A stretch of DNA of 64,000 nucleotides, from NCBI RefSeq assembly GCF_018614095.1, contig NZ_JAGGOY010000061.1, positions 137,804-201,803 of the forward strand. The letters are read 5' to 3'. This DNA comes from Streptomyces sp. ISL-87. GTDB taxonomy: Bacteria; Actinomycetota; Actinomycetes; Streptomycetales; Streptomycetaceae. Under the pieces are notes generated by a model, which saw nothing but the letters and a program-made list of their open reading frames with translations, was not told the DNA's origin and searched no databases. Shown here one piece after another: positions 17,174 through 26,087 of the stretch; the first letter of the stretch is position 1, and the number at the start of each line of letters is the position of its first letter. The position numbers and the translations under genes were made by a program.

Positions 17174-18634
17174 TCACCCCTCGCGCGCGGTCTCCCCCCG
17201 AGTACCGGCGCCGGCCCCTGACGGTACGCCGGAATCCGCCACCGGAAGTACCGGGTGCATGGCGTCCAACCGCCGCAGGCTGGCCCGCCGTTGTACGAGC
17301 GACAGCCCGGCGACCGCCGCCCCGAGCACGAGCCAGCCCGCCGGCCCGGCGGCCATCACCGCACCGGTCAGCAGCAGCGGGCCGACGGACTTCTGTACGG
17401 ACTGAGACATGCCGGCCACCCCCAGGTAGGCCGCCCGCGCCTCCTGCGGGGCGAGGGAGACGGCCAGTTCCCAGGAAGTCACCGACCGCATCAGCTCCGC
17501 CGCGGTGACCAGCATCGCCGCGGCGAGCAGAGCGACCGAGGCCGCCCACGCCCCGCCCCCGGTGGCCGTGGCCAGGAGCGTGCAGCACGCCAGCATCGTC
17601 AGCCCGTAGACGAGCAACGCGCCCAGCGCCTGCCGCGGCCCCTCAACCTTCGCCGACACCCGCATCTGCAGGACGACGACCAGCACCGTGTTGATCACCA
17701 GGAAGGCCGGGACCATGGCGTGCGGGGCCGCGGTATGGCCCACGAGCCACAGCGGAAGGCCGACGTCGAGGATCGAGTCGTCCAGGCTCATCGCGATGTC
17801 CAGCAGTACGAACCGCAGGTAGCCGCGGTCCCGCCAGGGGCTCGGCGCGGCCGGCCGGCTCGGCACGGCCGCCGTGCCGCCGGGCCCGGAACTGGGCCCG
17901 GCAGCGGGCCCGTCACCCGGCCCCACACCCGGCCCGACACCCGGCCCCACACCCGGCCCCACACCCGGCCCGGCACCGGGCCCCGCCGCCACCCGCTCGT
18001 GGCCGCGCGGTTCGCGAGTGCGCCACACCAGCGCCGCCGCCACGAGGAACGACAGCGCGTTCCCCAGGATCAGGACGTGGTAGGCATCCCGTGTCCCCAC
18101 GGCCAGGCCGATCGCCGCGATCCCCGCACCGAGCGCGCAACCGGCGTTCGCCGAACTGCGCGAGAGGGCCTGGTACGTGGAGCGCCGCTCCCCCGCCACC
18201 CGGGTGGCGAAGAGCATCTCCAGCGTCTTGGCCGCCCGGTCGCCCAGGTACGTGATGGCGACCACCGCCAGCAGCACGTCGAAGCCGGTGAACACGAGCA
18301 GCGCGCAGAGGGTCCCGAGGCGCAGAAGGTGACAGCCGATCAGCAACGAGCGGACCGGGAAGCGGCCGGCCAGGTGGCCGGCGAGCGGCGAGCCGGCGAT
18401 GCCCGCCACGCCGGCCGCGCCCAGCAGCAGGCCCAACTGCCGGGCGTCCAGGCCGACCACAAAGGTGAAGAAGAGGACGGAGGACGCGGCCCACACGCCC
18501 GAGCCCGTCCTGTCCAGAAGCTGGGCGAGCAGCATGATCCGCGCATCACGGCCCCCCGGCGGCCGGCGCAACTGCGCCACCAGCCCGGCCTCGCCGCCCC
18601 GCCGGGCCTTCTGGGATTCCCCGCCGCGCCGCAT
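17174..18634 (-). CDS. MFS transporter
   Basis: 486 residues with about 11-12 hydrophobic helices in two halves. The loop between the halves is expanded by a Gly-Pro-Val repeat of about 35 residues. The N half includes GLDARQLGLLLGAAGVAGIAGSPLAGHLAGRFPVRSLL, typical of multidrug/macrolide-type MFS exporters. The start at 18634 has GGAGG 8 nt upstream. Two palindromic operators lie 25-100 bp upstream, so expression is probably repressed by a MarR-type protein encoded elsewhere. Substrate unknown. Confidence 0.87.
   Translation of the reverse strand: MRRGGESQKARRGGEAGLVAQLRRPPGGRDARIMLLAQLLDRTGSGVWAASSVLFFTFVVGLDARQLGLLLGAAGVAGIAGSPLAGHLAGRFPVRSLLIGCHLLRLGTLCALLVFTGFDVLLAVVAITYLGDRAAKTLEMLFATRVAGERRSTYQALSRSSANAGCALGAGIAAIGLAVGTRDAYHVLILGNALSFLVAAALVWRTREPRGHERVAAGPGAGPGVGPGVGPGVGPGVGPGDGPAAGPSSGPGGTAAVPSRPAAPSPWRDRGYLRFVLLDIAMSLDDSILDVGLPLWLVGHTAAPHAMVPAFLVINTVLVVVLQMRVSAKVEGPRQALGALLVYGLTMLACCTLLATATGGGAWAASVALLAAAMLVTAAELMRSVTSWELAVSLAPQEARAAYLGVAGMSQSVQKSVGPLLLTGAVMAAGPAGWLVLGAAVAGLSLVQRRASLRRLDAMHPVLPVADSGVPSGAGAGTRGETAREG
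17920..17985. repeat. 12-bp tandem repeat inside the MFS gene
   Basis: Repeats of ACCCGGCCCCAC (with CCCGAC and CCCGGC variants) encode the GPGVGPGV-type run in the loop between transporter halves. Copy number in such runs commonly varies between strains. In phase with the reading frame, so it does not disrupt the protein. Confidence 0.75.
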
Positions 18635-18658
18635 CTCTCAGACCTCCGCTCCGCCGAA

Positions 18659-18680
18659 TGTATCTCGACATCGAGATACA
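18659..18680. promoter_or_regulatory. Near-perfect palindromic operator upstream of MFS gene
   Basis: TGTATCTCGA, two central bases CA, then TCGAGATACA: ten-base arms without mismatch. It starts 25 bp upstream of the transporter start codon, where a repressor would block transcription. The arm sequence and length resemble MarR-family operators of actinobacteria. No MarR gene is adjacent. Confidence 0.6.
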
Positions 18681-18705
18681 CGAGCAGCCAGCCTGCCTCA
18701 CATTA

Positions 18706-18733
18706 ATCTTGACGTCAAGATACTTGATGTCAA
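18706..18733. promoter_or_regulatory. Second palindromic operator
   Basis: ATCTTGACGTCAAGAT at 18706-18721 is a perfect 16-base palindrome. It is followed at once by TTGATGTCAA at 18724-18733, a palindrome apart from the centre. The arms (ATCTTGA) resemble those of the first site (ATCTCGA), so the same protein may bind both. It lies between the divergent MFS and small-protein genes. Confidence 0.55.
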
Positions 18734-18820
18734 CAGGATTTGTTCGAGGACGTCGCGGAGCTCGCTCGTGGATACCCTGGATGGGAACCGTGATGCCGGC
18801 CCTCGGTGGGAGGCGACCGC

Positions 18821-19099
18821 ATGAGACGACGCCATCATTTCCACATCGACCACAGGGGCCATTCCGTCAGCGCCACGGTCCAGACCGGGCACAACGTCGA
18901 GGTGGAGGTCCTCGTCGACGGCAAGGAGACCGGGCACGGCACCACCCAGGATGACCGTCCCGTCACCGTGCACCTCGAGTTGCCGACCGATCCGCCGTCC
19001 CAGGTCGCGGTACGCGTGACGCCCGGCCCGGGTGTACCGCGGTGCGCCTTCGAGGCGCCCGGCGCCGAGCCGCAGGTCATGTCCCCGCACCCCTACTGA
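18821..19099 (+). CDS. Small beta-rich protein of unknown function
   Basis: 92 residues with GGAGG upstream of ATG 18821. It starts with a histidine-rich MRRRHHFHIDHRGH, then alternates hydrophobic and polar residues in a beta-like pattern (SATVQTGHNVEVEVLVDGK, PVTVHLELP, QVAVRVTPG). It lacks signal peptide and membrane helix. The family is not recognised. The upstream operators lie between it and the MFS gene, so the two could share regulation. Confidence 0.6.
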   Translation: MRRRHHFHIDHRGHSVSATVQTGHNVEVEVLVDGKETGHGTTQDDRPVTVHLELPTDPPSQVAVRVTPGPGVPRCAFEAPGAEPQVMSPHPY

Positions 19100-19137
19100 C
19101 GCCTTCCGCGGGCCGTGCCGTCTGACACGATGGGATC

Positions 19138-19650
19138 ATGGACGCACCCGTACGCGGCGCATGGCTTCGCGCCGGAATCAGTCGTGACGGCGGCCCTCTC
19201 GTGGAGACCGGGCACGTGGTCTGGCTCCAGAGCGGCACGCTCTACGCGGACAGTCGCGGCTTCGCCGGCAGGACCTCGTACGACGGAGAACAGGTCACCT
19301 TCCACCACGACGTCGGCACCCCGGGGCACGACGTCGGAACCCTCCGCTCCGAGGGCACGCGGATGATCGAGACGGGCACCAACCTCGACGGCAGTACGTT
19401 CATGGAGGTGTGGACCCCCCTGAGCGCCGGCGACGGCCCGGACGGGTCCTGGTCCGTCGCCGGAACCCAGACCGTCCGGGTGGGCAGCCATGTCGTGCAC
19501 GTCGACGCCGCCGGAGGCGCGCACTTCGACCTGACTGGCACCATGATGGCGGCCGTCGACGCGGCCGCCCTGAACGAGGACGCGTACTCGGCGGCCGTAC
19601 GGGGGCACCTGTTCGCGTCCATCACCGGACTCGGCGTCGACGGCTACTGA
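19138..19650 (+). CDS. Hypothetical protein
   Basis: 170 residues; a soluble, beta-rich sequence (VVWLQSGTLYADSRGF, YDGEQVTFHHDVGTPGHDV, ETGTNLDGSTFMEVWTP) with an acidic average and no signal peptide. The repeated strand pattern and a Trp-rich central section are reminiscent of lipocalin-like small-molecule-binding barrels, but no diagnostic motif supports that. Codon use is ordinary for the window. The 3' end overlaps the convergent amidohydrolase by 7 bp. Confidence 0.6.
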   Translation: MDAPVRGAWLRAGISRDGGPLVETGHVVWLQSGTLYADSRGFAGRTSYDGEQVTFHHDVGTPGHDVGTLRSEGTRMIETGTNLDGSTFMEVWTPLSAGDGPDGSWSVAGTQTVRVGSHVVHVDAAGGAHFDLTGTMMAAVDAAALNEDAYSAAVRGHLFASITGLGVDGY

Positions 19651-22600
19651 CGGCCGTAGGGGGACCCGCAGCAGCTGTCCTGCGCCATCTGCGCCGCGAC
19701 GGCGCGCCAGTCGTCACCCGGCGCGGCGGCGTCCGCCGCACCGGGCCGGGTGAACGCCTCGACGAGGGCGGCGCGTTCATGGACCGTGCCGCCCCGGACC
19801 GCCGCGCTGATCCGGGTCAGCGCGGCGAAGTCCGTGAACGGGTCCCCGTCGACGACGGTCAGGTCGGCCAGTTTGCCCGGCTCGACCGTTCCGAGGTGGT
19901 CCGCGACGCCGAAGACGCGGGCCGGGGTACGGGTCGCGGTGGTCAGGGCCTCCGCCGGGCTCATGCCGTAGCGGTGCAGGCCGCGCAGGGCCAGGTGGAG
20001 GTGGAGCCCGACCGGGGTCAGCGGCGCGTCGGTGCCCAGGACCAGCTGCGCGCCGCCCCGCAGGGCCTGCCGGTAGACGCCGACCTCCCGTTCCAGGGCG
20101 GTGAGCTGATCCCGCGTCGGCGGCTGCCCGGCCGCCTCCCGCACCGCGGTCACGTCCCACGGCGGCATCAGGGCCGTCACCCGCGGGTCGGCGGCGGCCG
20201 CGGGATCGTCCCCGAGCAGGGGCAGTGCGGTGAACGGAGTGGCGATCAGGTGGAAACCGCCGCAGGTGTAGAGCTCCAGCGTGTCCTGGTAGGAGTGGCC
20301 CTGCGGGGTCGCGCCGTGCCCGCACTCGGCGCGTTCGGTGGCCACCAGGTGCGTGGTCAGGTCCTGCCCGGTGTAGATGCCGGCGGCGCACAGGTGCGAG
20401 CCGGCCGTCACCCCGAGCCGTTCGTGGGCGAACCGCGCGGCCTGCTCCATCTCCCGGTACGGGGCCCGGACATAGGTCTTGACGAAATCCCAGTCCAGCG
20501 CGGCGCCGCGGGCCAGGGAGCGGGCGAAGCCCTCCGGGGTGCGGTGGGCGCGGCCCATGCTGTAGGCCACGCGGGAGCCGTCCAGGAGTTCCCCGCCGGC
20601 CAGCAGCCGGGGCGCGGCGAGTCGGCCCGCCCGGATGTCCTCGCGCAGCCTGGCCTGTTCGTACGCCGAACCGCCGAGGGAGACGGCGGTGGTGACGCCG
20701 TAGGCGAGGAGCGCGGCGCCCTCACGCGCGCCGTAGGTGTTCAGGTAGGTGTGGACGTGGGAGTCCCACAGGCCCGGCAGGACGGTGCCGTGGGAGGCGT
20801 CGACGGTACGGGTGGCGCGGCGGCGTACGCCCGGCCGGTGCGGTTCGACGGCGGTGATCCGGCCGCCGCGGATCAGGATGTCGACGTCGGCGCGGGGCGC
20901 GGAGCCGGTGGCGTCCCACAGCAGCCCGGCGCGTACGACGGTGTCGACGGGGGTCGGGCGGCGGTAGCTGAGCGCGAGGGGCACCGCCCTGGACGGGCCG
21001 GCGGGGGTGCCGGTGGCATCGAGGTCCAGCAGCCGCAGCCGGGCGCCCGACTGGTAGAGCAGGGTGCGGGAGTCCCCGGACCACGAGGGATGGTCGGCCG
21101 ACTCGTCGGTCAGCCTGCGGGCCGGGCCGTCGGGGGTGCCGTCGGGGGTGACCGGCAGGAGCCACAGGGCGGATTCGCTGACGCAGGCCAGGAAACGGCC
21201 GTCGGGGGACCAGACGGGCCCGGAGGCGTAGCGGTCGGAGAGCGAGGCGTGCGGGGCGAGCGCGTACAGGCGCGCGGCGCCACTGCGGCCGCCGGTATCG
21301 GTACCCGTGCCGGTGCCGGTGCCGGTATCGGTGCCCGCGCCCGCGCCCGTATCGGTGTCGATGATCCGGATGAGGTTGTAGCCCTCGCGGAAGCGCCGGC
21401 TGAGCCGGTTGCGGTCGCACAGGGCGAGGTGGCGGCCGTCCGGCGACCAGGTCGGCGGGCCGGGCAGGCCACCGCCGCCGAAAGCCGTGGCCAGGGCTGT
21501 CTCCTCCCCGGTGGCGAGGTCGCGGACGAGGAGCCGCCCGGCCATGTCCAGGGCGGCCAGGCGGGTGCCGTCCGGTGAGAGGACGCCGTAGACGCGGCCG
21601 CCGGGGGCGAGTCCGCCGGATGTGAGGACGGAGTCCGCGCCGCTGGTCAACTCCCGGCGGCGGACGGTGTTCAGGCCGTCGCGGTCATCGGTGTAGAGCA
21701 GGGCCCGGCCGTCGGGGGTCCACACGGGCCCTTGGACGTAGGCGGTGGTGGGTGCCTGGACGATCCGGCGCGGCGCTCCCCCGGTCACCGGCGCCACCCA
21801 CAGCGCGTTCAGGGCGGCGAAGGCCACGCTGCGGCCGTCGGGGGACAGGCTCGGCAGGTGGATTCCGCGGACCGGGCGGCTCCGTTCGGCCTCCAGGACG
21901 TACTCCTTGGCCCGGTAGCGGGGCCGGGGAACGTCGAGGGTGGCGTCGAGCGGGATCTCACGGCCGGTGTGGTCCCGGTGCGGGCGGATGAGGCGGAACC
22001 GGCCGTCGAGGGTGATCAGCAGCTGTTCGTCACCGGCCCAGCGCGGCGGGGCGGGCGCGAGGTCGCCGTCGAGGGCGACCCGGCGGCCGTCCACGAAAAG
22101 GGTGATGTTCTCGGCCTTGCGGGGTCCGGGCAGCGCGCAGAGCCATGCCGTGCGTCCGGCCGGGGAGAGCGCGGGGGCGAACAGCCTGCCTTCGGTCGCG
22201 GTGTGCTCGACCCGTACCGGCCCGCGGGCGCCGGCGGCGACGGAGGCGAGGGTGCGGGCGATGAGGGTCTCCCCGGCCGGGGTACCGCGGACGAACAGCA
22301 CCCGGGAGCCGTCCGCGGACCAGGCCGGGTCGAAGTCCTCCCACTCTCCGTCCTGTCCGGGCCCCTCCTGCCCCGGCAGGCCGGTCAGCCGGCGGGTGAG
22401 GCCGTCCCGTACGCCGACGGTCCAGATCCGGTACGGGCTCCCCGCGACCGGGTCCCCGCCGCGTTCGGAGCAGAAGGCGATCGTGGCACCGTCGGGGGAC
22501 CAGGCGGGCGAGCGGTCGTCGAAGGGGCCGTCCGTGAGCCTGCGCAGCCCCGAACCGTCGGCGCGCATCAGCCAGAGGTGGAAGGAGCCGTCGCGGTAGG

Positions 22601-23009
22601 CGCTCATCGCCACCTGCCGGCCGTCGGGCGAGAACACCGGACGGCTCGGCTCCAGGTCGGGCGGGGTCAGCGCCCGCGCGGCCGATCCGTCCGGCGGCAG
22701 CGACCACAGGATGCCCTGGACCTCGGCGATGACACGGTCCCCGGTGGCCGTGGCGGTCGCCGCGCCGTTGGTCGCCGCGGTGAAACGCAGCCTCACCACC
22801 TCGTCACCCGCTCCTTCCGCGCCGGCGGTGTCCGGGACATCCACGCCGGCGGTGGCCGGGACATCCCCGGCCGCCTCCGCCACCGCGGAAGGGCCGAGCA
22901 GCACCGCCGCCGCCGTACCGGCCGAAGCCGCCTGCAGTACCGTCCTGCGTGCTACCGCCACCCCGGTCCTCGTCCCCGCCTCGTCGGCCGCCCACGTCAG
23001 GCGGGTCAA
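19644..23009 (-). CDS. Tat-exported beta-propeller/amidohydrolase fusion
   Basis: 1121 residues. A Tat-type leader (ARRTVLQAASAGTAAAVLL) is followed by about 600 residues of TolB/PD40-type propeller repeats. Each repeat carries a SPDGRQVAMSA-like or SPAWSPDGA-like turn. The C-terminal domain (about residues 700-1100) is a metal-dependent amidohydrolase: DSHVHTY (HxH), later GSHLCAAG histidine, and GTDAPLTP aspartate. Related proteins are annotated as secreted prolidase-like or imidazolonepropionase-like hydrolases. Substrate unknown. The exact start is uncertain because the twin arginine is at residue 21. Confidence 0.88.
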   Translation of the reverse strand: MTRLTWAADEAGTRTGVAVARRTVLQAASAGTAAAVLLGPSAVAEAAGDVPATAGVDVPDTAGAEGAGDEVVRLRFTAATNGAATATATGDRVIAEVQGILWSLPPDGSAARALTPPDLEPSRPVFSPDGRQVAMSAYRDGSFHLWLMRADGSGLRRLTDGPFDDRSPAWSPDGATIAFCSERGGDPVAGSPYRIWTVGVRDGLTRRLTGLPGQEGPGQDGEWEDFDPAWSADGSRVLFVRGTPAGETLIARTLASVAAGARGPVRVEHTATEGRLFAPALSPAGRTAWLCALPGPRKAENITLFVDGRRVALDGDLAPAPPRWAGDEQLLITLDGRFRLIRPHRDHTGREIPLDATLDVPRPRYRAKEYVLEAERSRPVRGIHLPSLSPDGRSVAFAALNALWVAPVTGGAPRRIVQAPTTAYVQGPVWTPDGRALLYTDDRDGLNTVRRRELTSGADSVLTSGGLAPGGRVYGVLSPDGTRLAALDMAGRLLVRDLATGEETALATAFGGGGLPGPPTWSPDGRHLALCDRNRLSRRFREGYNLIRIIDTDTGAGAGTDTGTGTGTGTDTGGRSGAARLYALAPHASLSDRYASGPVWSPDGRFLACVSESALWLLPVTPDGTPDGPARRLTDESADHPSWSGDSRTLLYQSGARLRLLDLDATGTPAGPSRAVPLALSYRRPTPVDTVVRAGLLWDATGSAPRADVDILIRGGRITAVEPHRPGVRRRATRTVDASHGTVLPGLWDSHVHTYLNTYGAREGAALLAYGVTTAVSLGGSAYEQARLREDIRAGRLAAPRLLAGGELLDGSRVAYSMGRAHRTPEGFARSLARGAALDWDFVKTYVRAPYREMEQAARFAHERLGVTAGSHLCAAGIYTGQDLTTHLVATERAECGHGATPQGHSYQDTLELYTCGGFHLIATPFTALPLLGDDPAAAADPRVTALMPPWDVTAVREAAGQPPTRDQLTALEREVGVYRQALRGGAQLVLGTDAPLTPVGLHLHLALRGLHRYGMSPAEALTTATRTPARVFGVADHLGTVEPGKLADLTVVDGDPFTDFAALTRISAAVRGGTVHERAALVEAFTRPGAADAAAPGDDWRAVAAQMAQDSCCGSPYGRQ

Positions 23010-23359
23010 CGACCGGCGCGGCGGATGGGCAACGGGGGGCGCGGCATCTGCGGCACATGCCGGTCGGGGACCGTCGGCGTGTACCGCGTTCGACGACGTC
23101 TACCAGCCCCGGAGGACCACGTCGACCAGCCCCGGAGACGGACCGCGACCCGACCTTCTCCGGCTACTCCCCCACCCGCCCCGACCAGTAGGCCCTCCTG
23201 TCCGCTCCCCCGCAGCCGAATTTATGGGGCACCCGGTGGGCTTGTGGGCGGCGGGCCCTATGCGCATACTCCACCCAGCGCCTGTCAGGAACACGTCAGG
23301 TCCTGATGCGCCTCACAGGGCCCCCACCCCCCGGCCCCAACGCTCCGAGGAGGAGATCA
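23010..23359. other. Intergenic region between amidohydrolase and serine protease genes
   Basis: About 350 bp between divergent genes. ACCAGCCCCGGAG occurs at 23102-23114 and again at 23125-23137. The protease ribosome site GAGGAGGAG lies at 23347-23355. No small gene or structured RNA was recognised; it presumably carries both promoters. Confidence 0.5.
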
Positions 23360-24241
23360 GTGAGGATCACGCGCACCATTCCCCACACCCGCACGGCGCG
23401 ACGAGCCAGGCTTGCCGCTCTCGCCGCCGGCCTGCTCGCGGCCACCGCGCTCACCCTGCCGCACGCCGAAGCAGCCACCGTACGGACCTACAGCCCCACC
23501 CGGCTCGCAGCCGTCGACCAGGCCGTGCTCACCGCCGACGTCGGCGGCACCGCTTGGCATGTGGACCAGGCCACCGGCCGCGTCGTCGTGACCGCCGACA
23601 GCACCGTCTCGGCGGCCGGCCTCGCGAAGATCAGGAAGGCGGCGGGCGCCGGAGCGGGCGCACTGCGGATAGAGCGCACCTCCGGGAAGTTCAGCCGGCT
23701 GCTCGGCGCGGGCGACGCCATCTACGGCGGCGGATACCGCTGCTCGCTGGGCTTCAACGTGGTCAGCGGCAGCACGTACTACTTCCTCACCGCCGGCCAC
23801 TGCGGAAACGTGGTCAAGACCTGGTACACCAGCTCCGCACAGAGCACCCTGATCGGCCCCACCGTCGGCTCCACCTTCCCGGGCAGCGACTACGCGCTGG
23901 TCCGCTACGACAACGCATCGCTCAGCCACACCGGGGGCTTCACCGCCGCCAACGCGTACGTCGGCGAGCCGGTCAAGCGCAGCGGTTCCACCACCGGCAC
24001 CAAGAGCGGAACCGTCACCGCGCTGAACGCGACCGTCCACTACAGCGGCGGCGGGACGGTCCGGGGCATGATCCAGACGAACGTATGCGCCGAGCCCGGC
24101 GACTCCGGCGGCGCGCTGTACGACGGCACGAAGGCACTCGGCATCACCTCCGGCGGCAGTGGCAACTGCACCACCGGCGGCACCACGTTCTTCCAGCCCG
24201 TGCCCGAGGCGCTCGCCAAGTACAAGGTCTCGCTGTACTGA
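23360..24241 (+). CDS. Secreted S1-family serine protease (streptogrisin-like)
   Basis: 293 residues: a signal peptide ending near PHAEA, a short propeptide of about 80-90 residues, then a trypsin-fold domain. The catalytic triad is clear: H in FLTAGHCGN, D in PGSDYALVRY, S in AEPGDSGGALY. Cysteine pairs around RCSLG/GHC and NVC/GNC match streptogrisins. The propeptide should act as a folding chaperone removed by self-processing. GTG 23360 is preferred because GAGGAGGAG lies directly upstream. No chitin-binding tail is present. Confidence 0.92.
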   Translation: MRITRTIPHTRTARRARLAALAAGLLAATALTLPHAEAATVRTYSPTRLAAVDQAVLTADVGGTAWHVDQATGRVVVTADSTVSAAGLAKIRKAAGAGAGALRIERTSGKFSRLLGAGDAIYGGGYRCSLGFNVVSGSTYYFLTAGHCGNVVKTWYTSSAQSTLIGPTVGSTFPGSDYALVRYDNASLSHTGGFTAANAYVGEPVKRSGSTTGTKSGTVTALNATVHYSGGGTVRGMIQTNVCAEPGDSGGALYDGTKALGITSGGSGNCTTGGTTFFQPVPEALAKYKVSLY

Positions 24242-24325
24242 TGAATCGCCGTACTGATGATCCCGTACTCGTGATCCCGTACTGATGATCACCGCACTGA
24301 TGATCGCTGCGCTGATCACGCGTTG
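24237..24325. repeat. Degenerate 14-16 bp tandem repeats
   Basis: Five or six imperfect copies related to CGTACTGATGATCC follow the protease stop codon, including TACTGATGATCCCG, TACTCGTGATCCCG and CACTGATGATCGCT. The first copy contains the protease TGA. The unit has TGATGATC, which is partly self-complementary (GATC). It may affect transcript ends; no CRISPR-like spacers. Confidence 0.6.
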
Positions 24326-24530
24326 ATCCACCCAGGTGCCGGTCGGGACGATTCCCGGCCGGCACCGCCGCGTTGCGGCCCCGCCGGGGACAAATGCCAT
24401 ATAGGGCATGCCGGGTGGGGCCGAGCCGGTCGTACCGCATCATGTCCCGGTGCAGAATGCGGAGCAGTTCGGCGAGACCGAGGGCCAGGCGGGAAGCCCT
24501 GGAGTGCCGCGCCGGCGGGGGCCTGAGGAC

Positions 24531-25169
24531 ATGTCCGCGCAGGTGAGAGCCGCCCAGGAGGGCGATGAGGGGGCGTTCGGGGAGTTGTTCCGGGCGGTGC
24601 AGCCCGGACTGCTGCGCTACCTGGGGGTGCTGGCCGGCGCCGAGGCGGAGGACGTGGCCTCCGGGACCTGGTTGCAGATCGCCCGGGACCTGGGCACGTT
24701 CCAGGGCGACTTCGCGGGTTTCCGCGGCTGGGTGGCGGCGATCGGCCGGAACCGGGCGATGGACCTGCTGCGGTCCCGGCGGCGCCGGCCGGTCAGCACC
24801 GTGCCGGTGGAGGAGCTGCTCGGCGACCGGCCGGCCGCCGAGGACACCGAGGGCGCCGCACTCACCACCGTCGGCACCGCCTCGGCTCTGGCTCTGATAG
24901 CCACCCTGCCCCGCGACCAAGCCGAGGCGGTGCTGCTCCGGGTGGTCATGGACCTGGACGCGGTCACCGCCGCGCGGGTGCTCGGCAAGCGGGCGGGCGC
25001 GGTGCGCATGGCCTCTCACCGTGGTCTGCGAAAGCTCGCCAAGCTGCTCGACACACCGCCGGGGCCAGCGGAAACGACCACAGAACCAGACATACGGAAG
25101 TCGCCGGAAATTGATTCCGCCTCGGGAGTGACACCTACGACGGCTCCAACGCTGAAAGGTTTGAGATGA
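24531..25169 (+). CDS. ECF-type RNA polymerase sigma factor
   Basis: About 212 residues. Sigma region 2 is seen in VRAAQEGDEGAFGELFRAVQPGLLRYL through RGWVAAIGRNRAMDLLRSRRR. Region 4 follows with LIATLPRDQAEAVLLRVVMDLDAVTAARVLGKRAGAVRMASHRGLRKL. The C-terminal tail is Thr/Pro-rich. ATG 24531 is chosen because region 2 begins immediately; in-frame ATGs at 24408 and 24441 lack ribosome sites. The stop overlaps the next gene by ATGA, as in sigma/anti-sigma pairs. Confidence 0.9.
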   Translation: MSAQVRAAQEGDEGAFGELFRAVQPGLLRYLGVLAGAEAEDVASGTWLQIARDLGTFQGDFAGFRGWVAAIGRNRAMDLLRSRRRRPVSTVPVEELLGDRPAAEDTEGAALTTVGTASALALIATLPRDQAEAVLLRVVMDLDAVTAARVLGKRAGAVRMASHRGLRKLAKLLDTPPGPAETTTEPDIRKSPEIDSASGVTPTTAPTLKGLR

Positions 25170-26011
25170 GCACCAACCGATCCCGTCGCATCGACCATGA
25201 CACAGCCGAGCAGTTGCTCGGCGGGCACGCGGTCGGCGCGGCGGACGGCCTCGAAGCCCTCGCGGGACTGCTTTCCGCTGCCGCCGCCCCCGCGGCGGAC
25301 GGCGAGCTGTCCGGCGAACGGGCGGCGCTGGCCGCCTTCCGGGCCGCTCGCCTCGAACCTGTCCGTTCGCGTGTTCCTGCCCGCGCACCTTCCCCGCGAC
25401 ACCTCCCGAGGCGGCCGATGCTCACGTCAGGGCTGACGAGGCTCCTGAGCGCGAAGGTCGCGGCTGCCGCTGTCGCCACCGCGCTCGGCGGCGTCGCCGT
25501 CGCGGCCGGCACCGGCCACCTGCCCGCCTCGCTGGGCGGCGGTCCCGCCGAGCCGGTCCAGGCCCGGACCTCCGCTCCGGCAACCCCGGGCTCCGTTCCG
25601 CCGGGCATCACGGCTCGCAGTGCGGCCCCCGTGCCGGCCGACCTCGCCGAGCTGTGCCGGGTCTACAGCCAGGTGGGGGGCGCGCATCCCGAGGACGTGC
25701 TGGCCGAGCGCCGCTTCACCGGGCTGGTCGCGGCGGCCGGTGGCCCCGGCAACGTCGCGGGGTACTGCGCCCCGGCGCTGGACGCCTCCGGCGGTCCGAG
25801 CCCCGCGCCGGCCACCCCCACCGACCAGCCGGCGCGAACCGGGCCGGGCCGGCACCCGACGCCCAGGACTCAGCAGCCCGGCAATCGGCCCGCCAGCCCC
25901 GGCGCCACCCACTCCCCGGCCGGACCCGGCAGCCATCCGACCGCCCCTCCGGACAACCGGCCCAGTACCCCCGCGAAGGGGGGCGAACCGAGCATCCGTC
26001 CCAAGCCGTGA
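25166..26011 (+). CDS. Putative membrane-anchored anti-sigma-like protein
   Basis: 281 residues. An N-terminal cytoplasmic part of about 90 residues contains helical HDTAEQLLGG and ERAALAAFRAARL segments. One transmembrane helix follows (LLSAKVAAAAVATALGGVAVAAG), then a short globular section with two cysteines (AELCRVYSQ and AGYCAPA), then a Pro/Thr/Gly-rich exposed tail. The topology and 4-bp overlap with the sigma gene suggest the cognate anti-sigma factor. No zinc-binding HxxxCxxC motif was found, so the mechanism would be unusual. Confidence 0.65.
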   Translation: MSTNRSRRIDHDTAEQLLGGHAVGAADGLEALAGLLSAAAAPAADGELSGERAALAAFRAARLEPVRSRVPARAPSPRHLPRRPMLTSGLTRLLSAKVAAAAVATALGGVAVAAGTGHLPASLGGGPAEPVQARTSAPATPGSVPPGITARSAAPVPADLAELCRVYSQVGGAHPEDVLAERRFTGLVAAAGGPGNVAGYCAPALDASGGPSPAPATPTDQPARTGPGRHPTPRTQQPGNRPASPGATHSPAGPGSHPTAPPDNRPSTPAKGGEPSIRPKP

Positions 26012-26087
26012 CGGGGCCCCGCTCCCCGTGTCCGCCGCCCGCCCGGCTCTGATCCCGCTACCCGCTACCCGTAGAGGCCACCGACGC

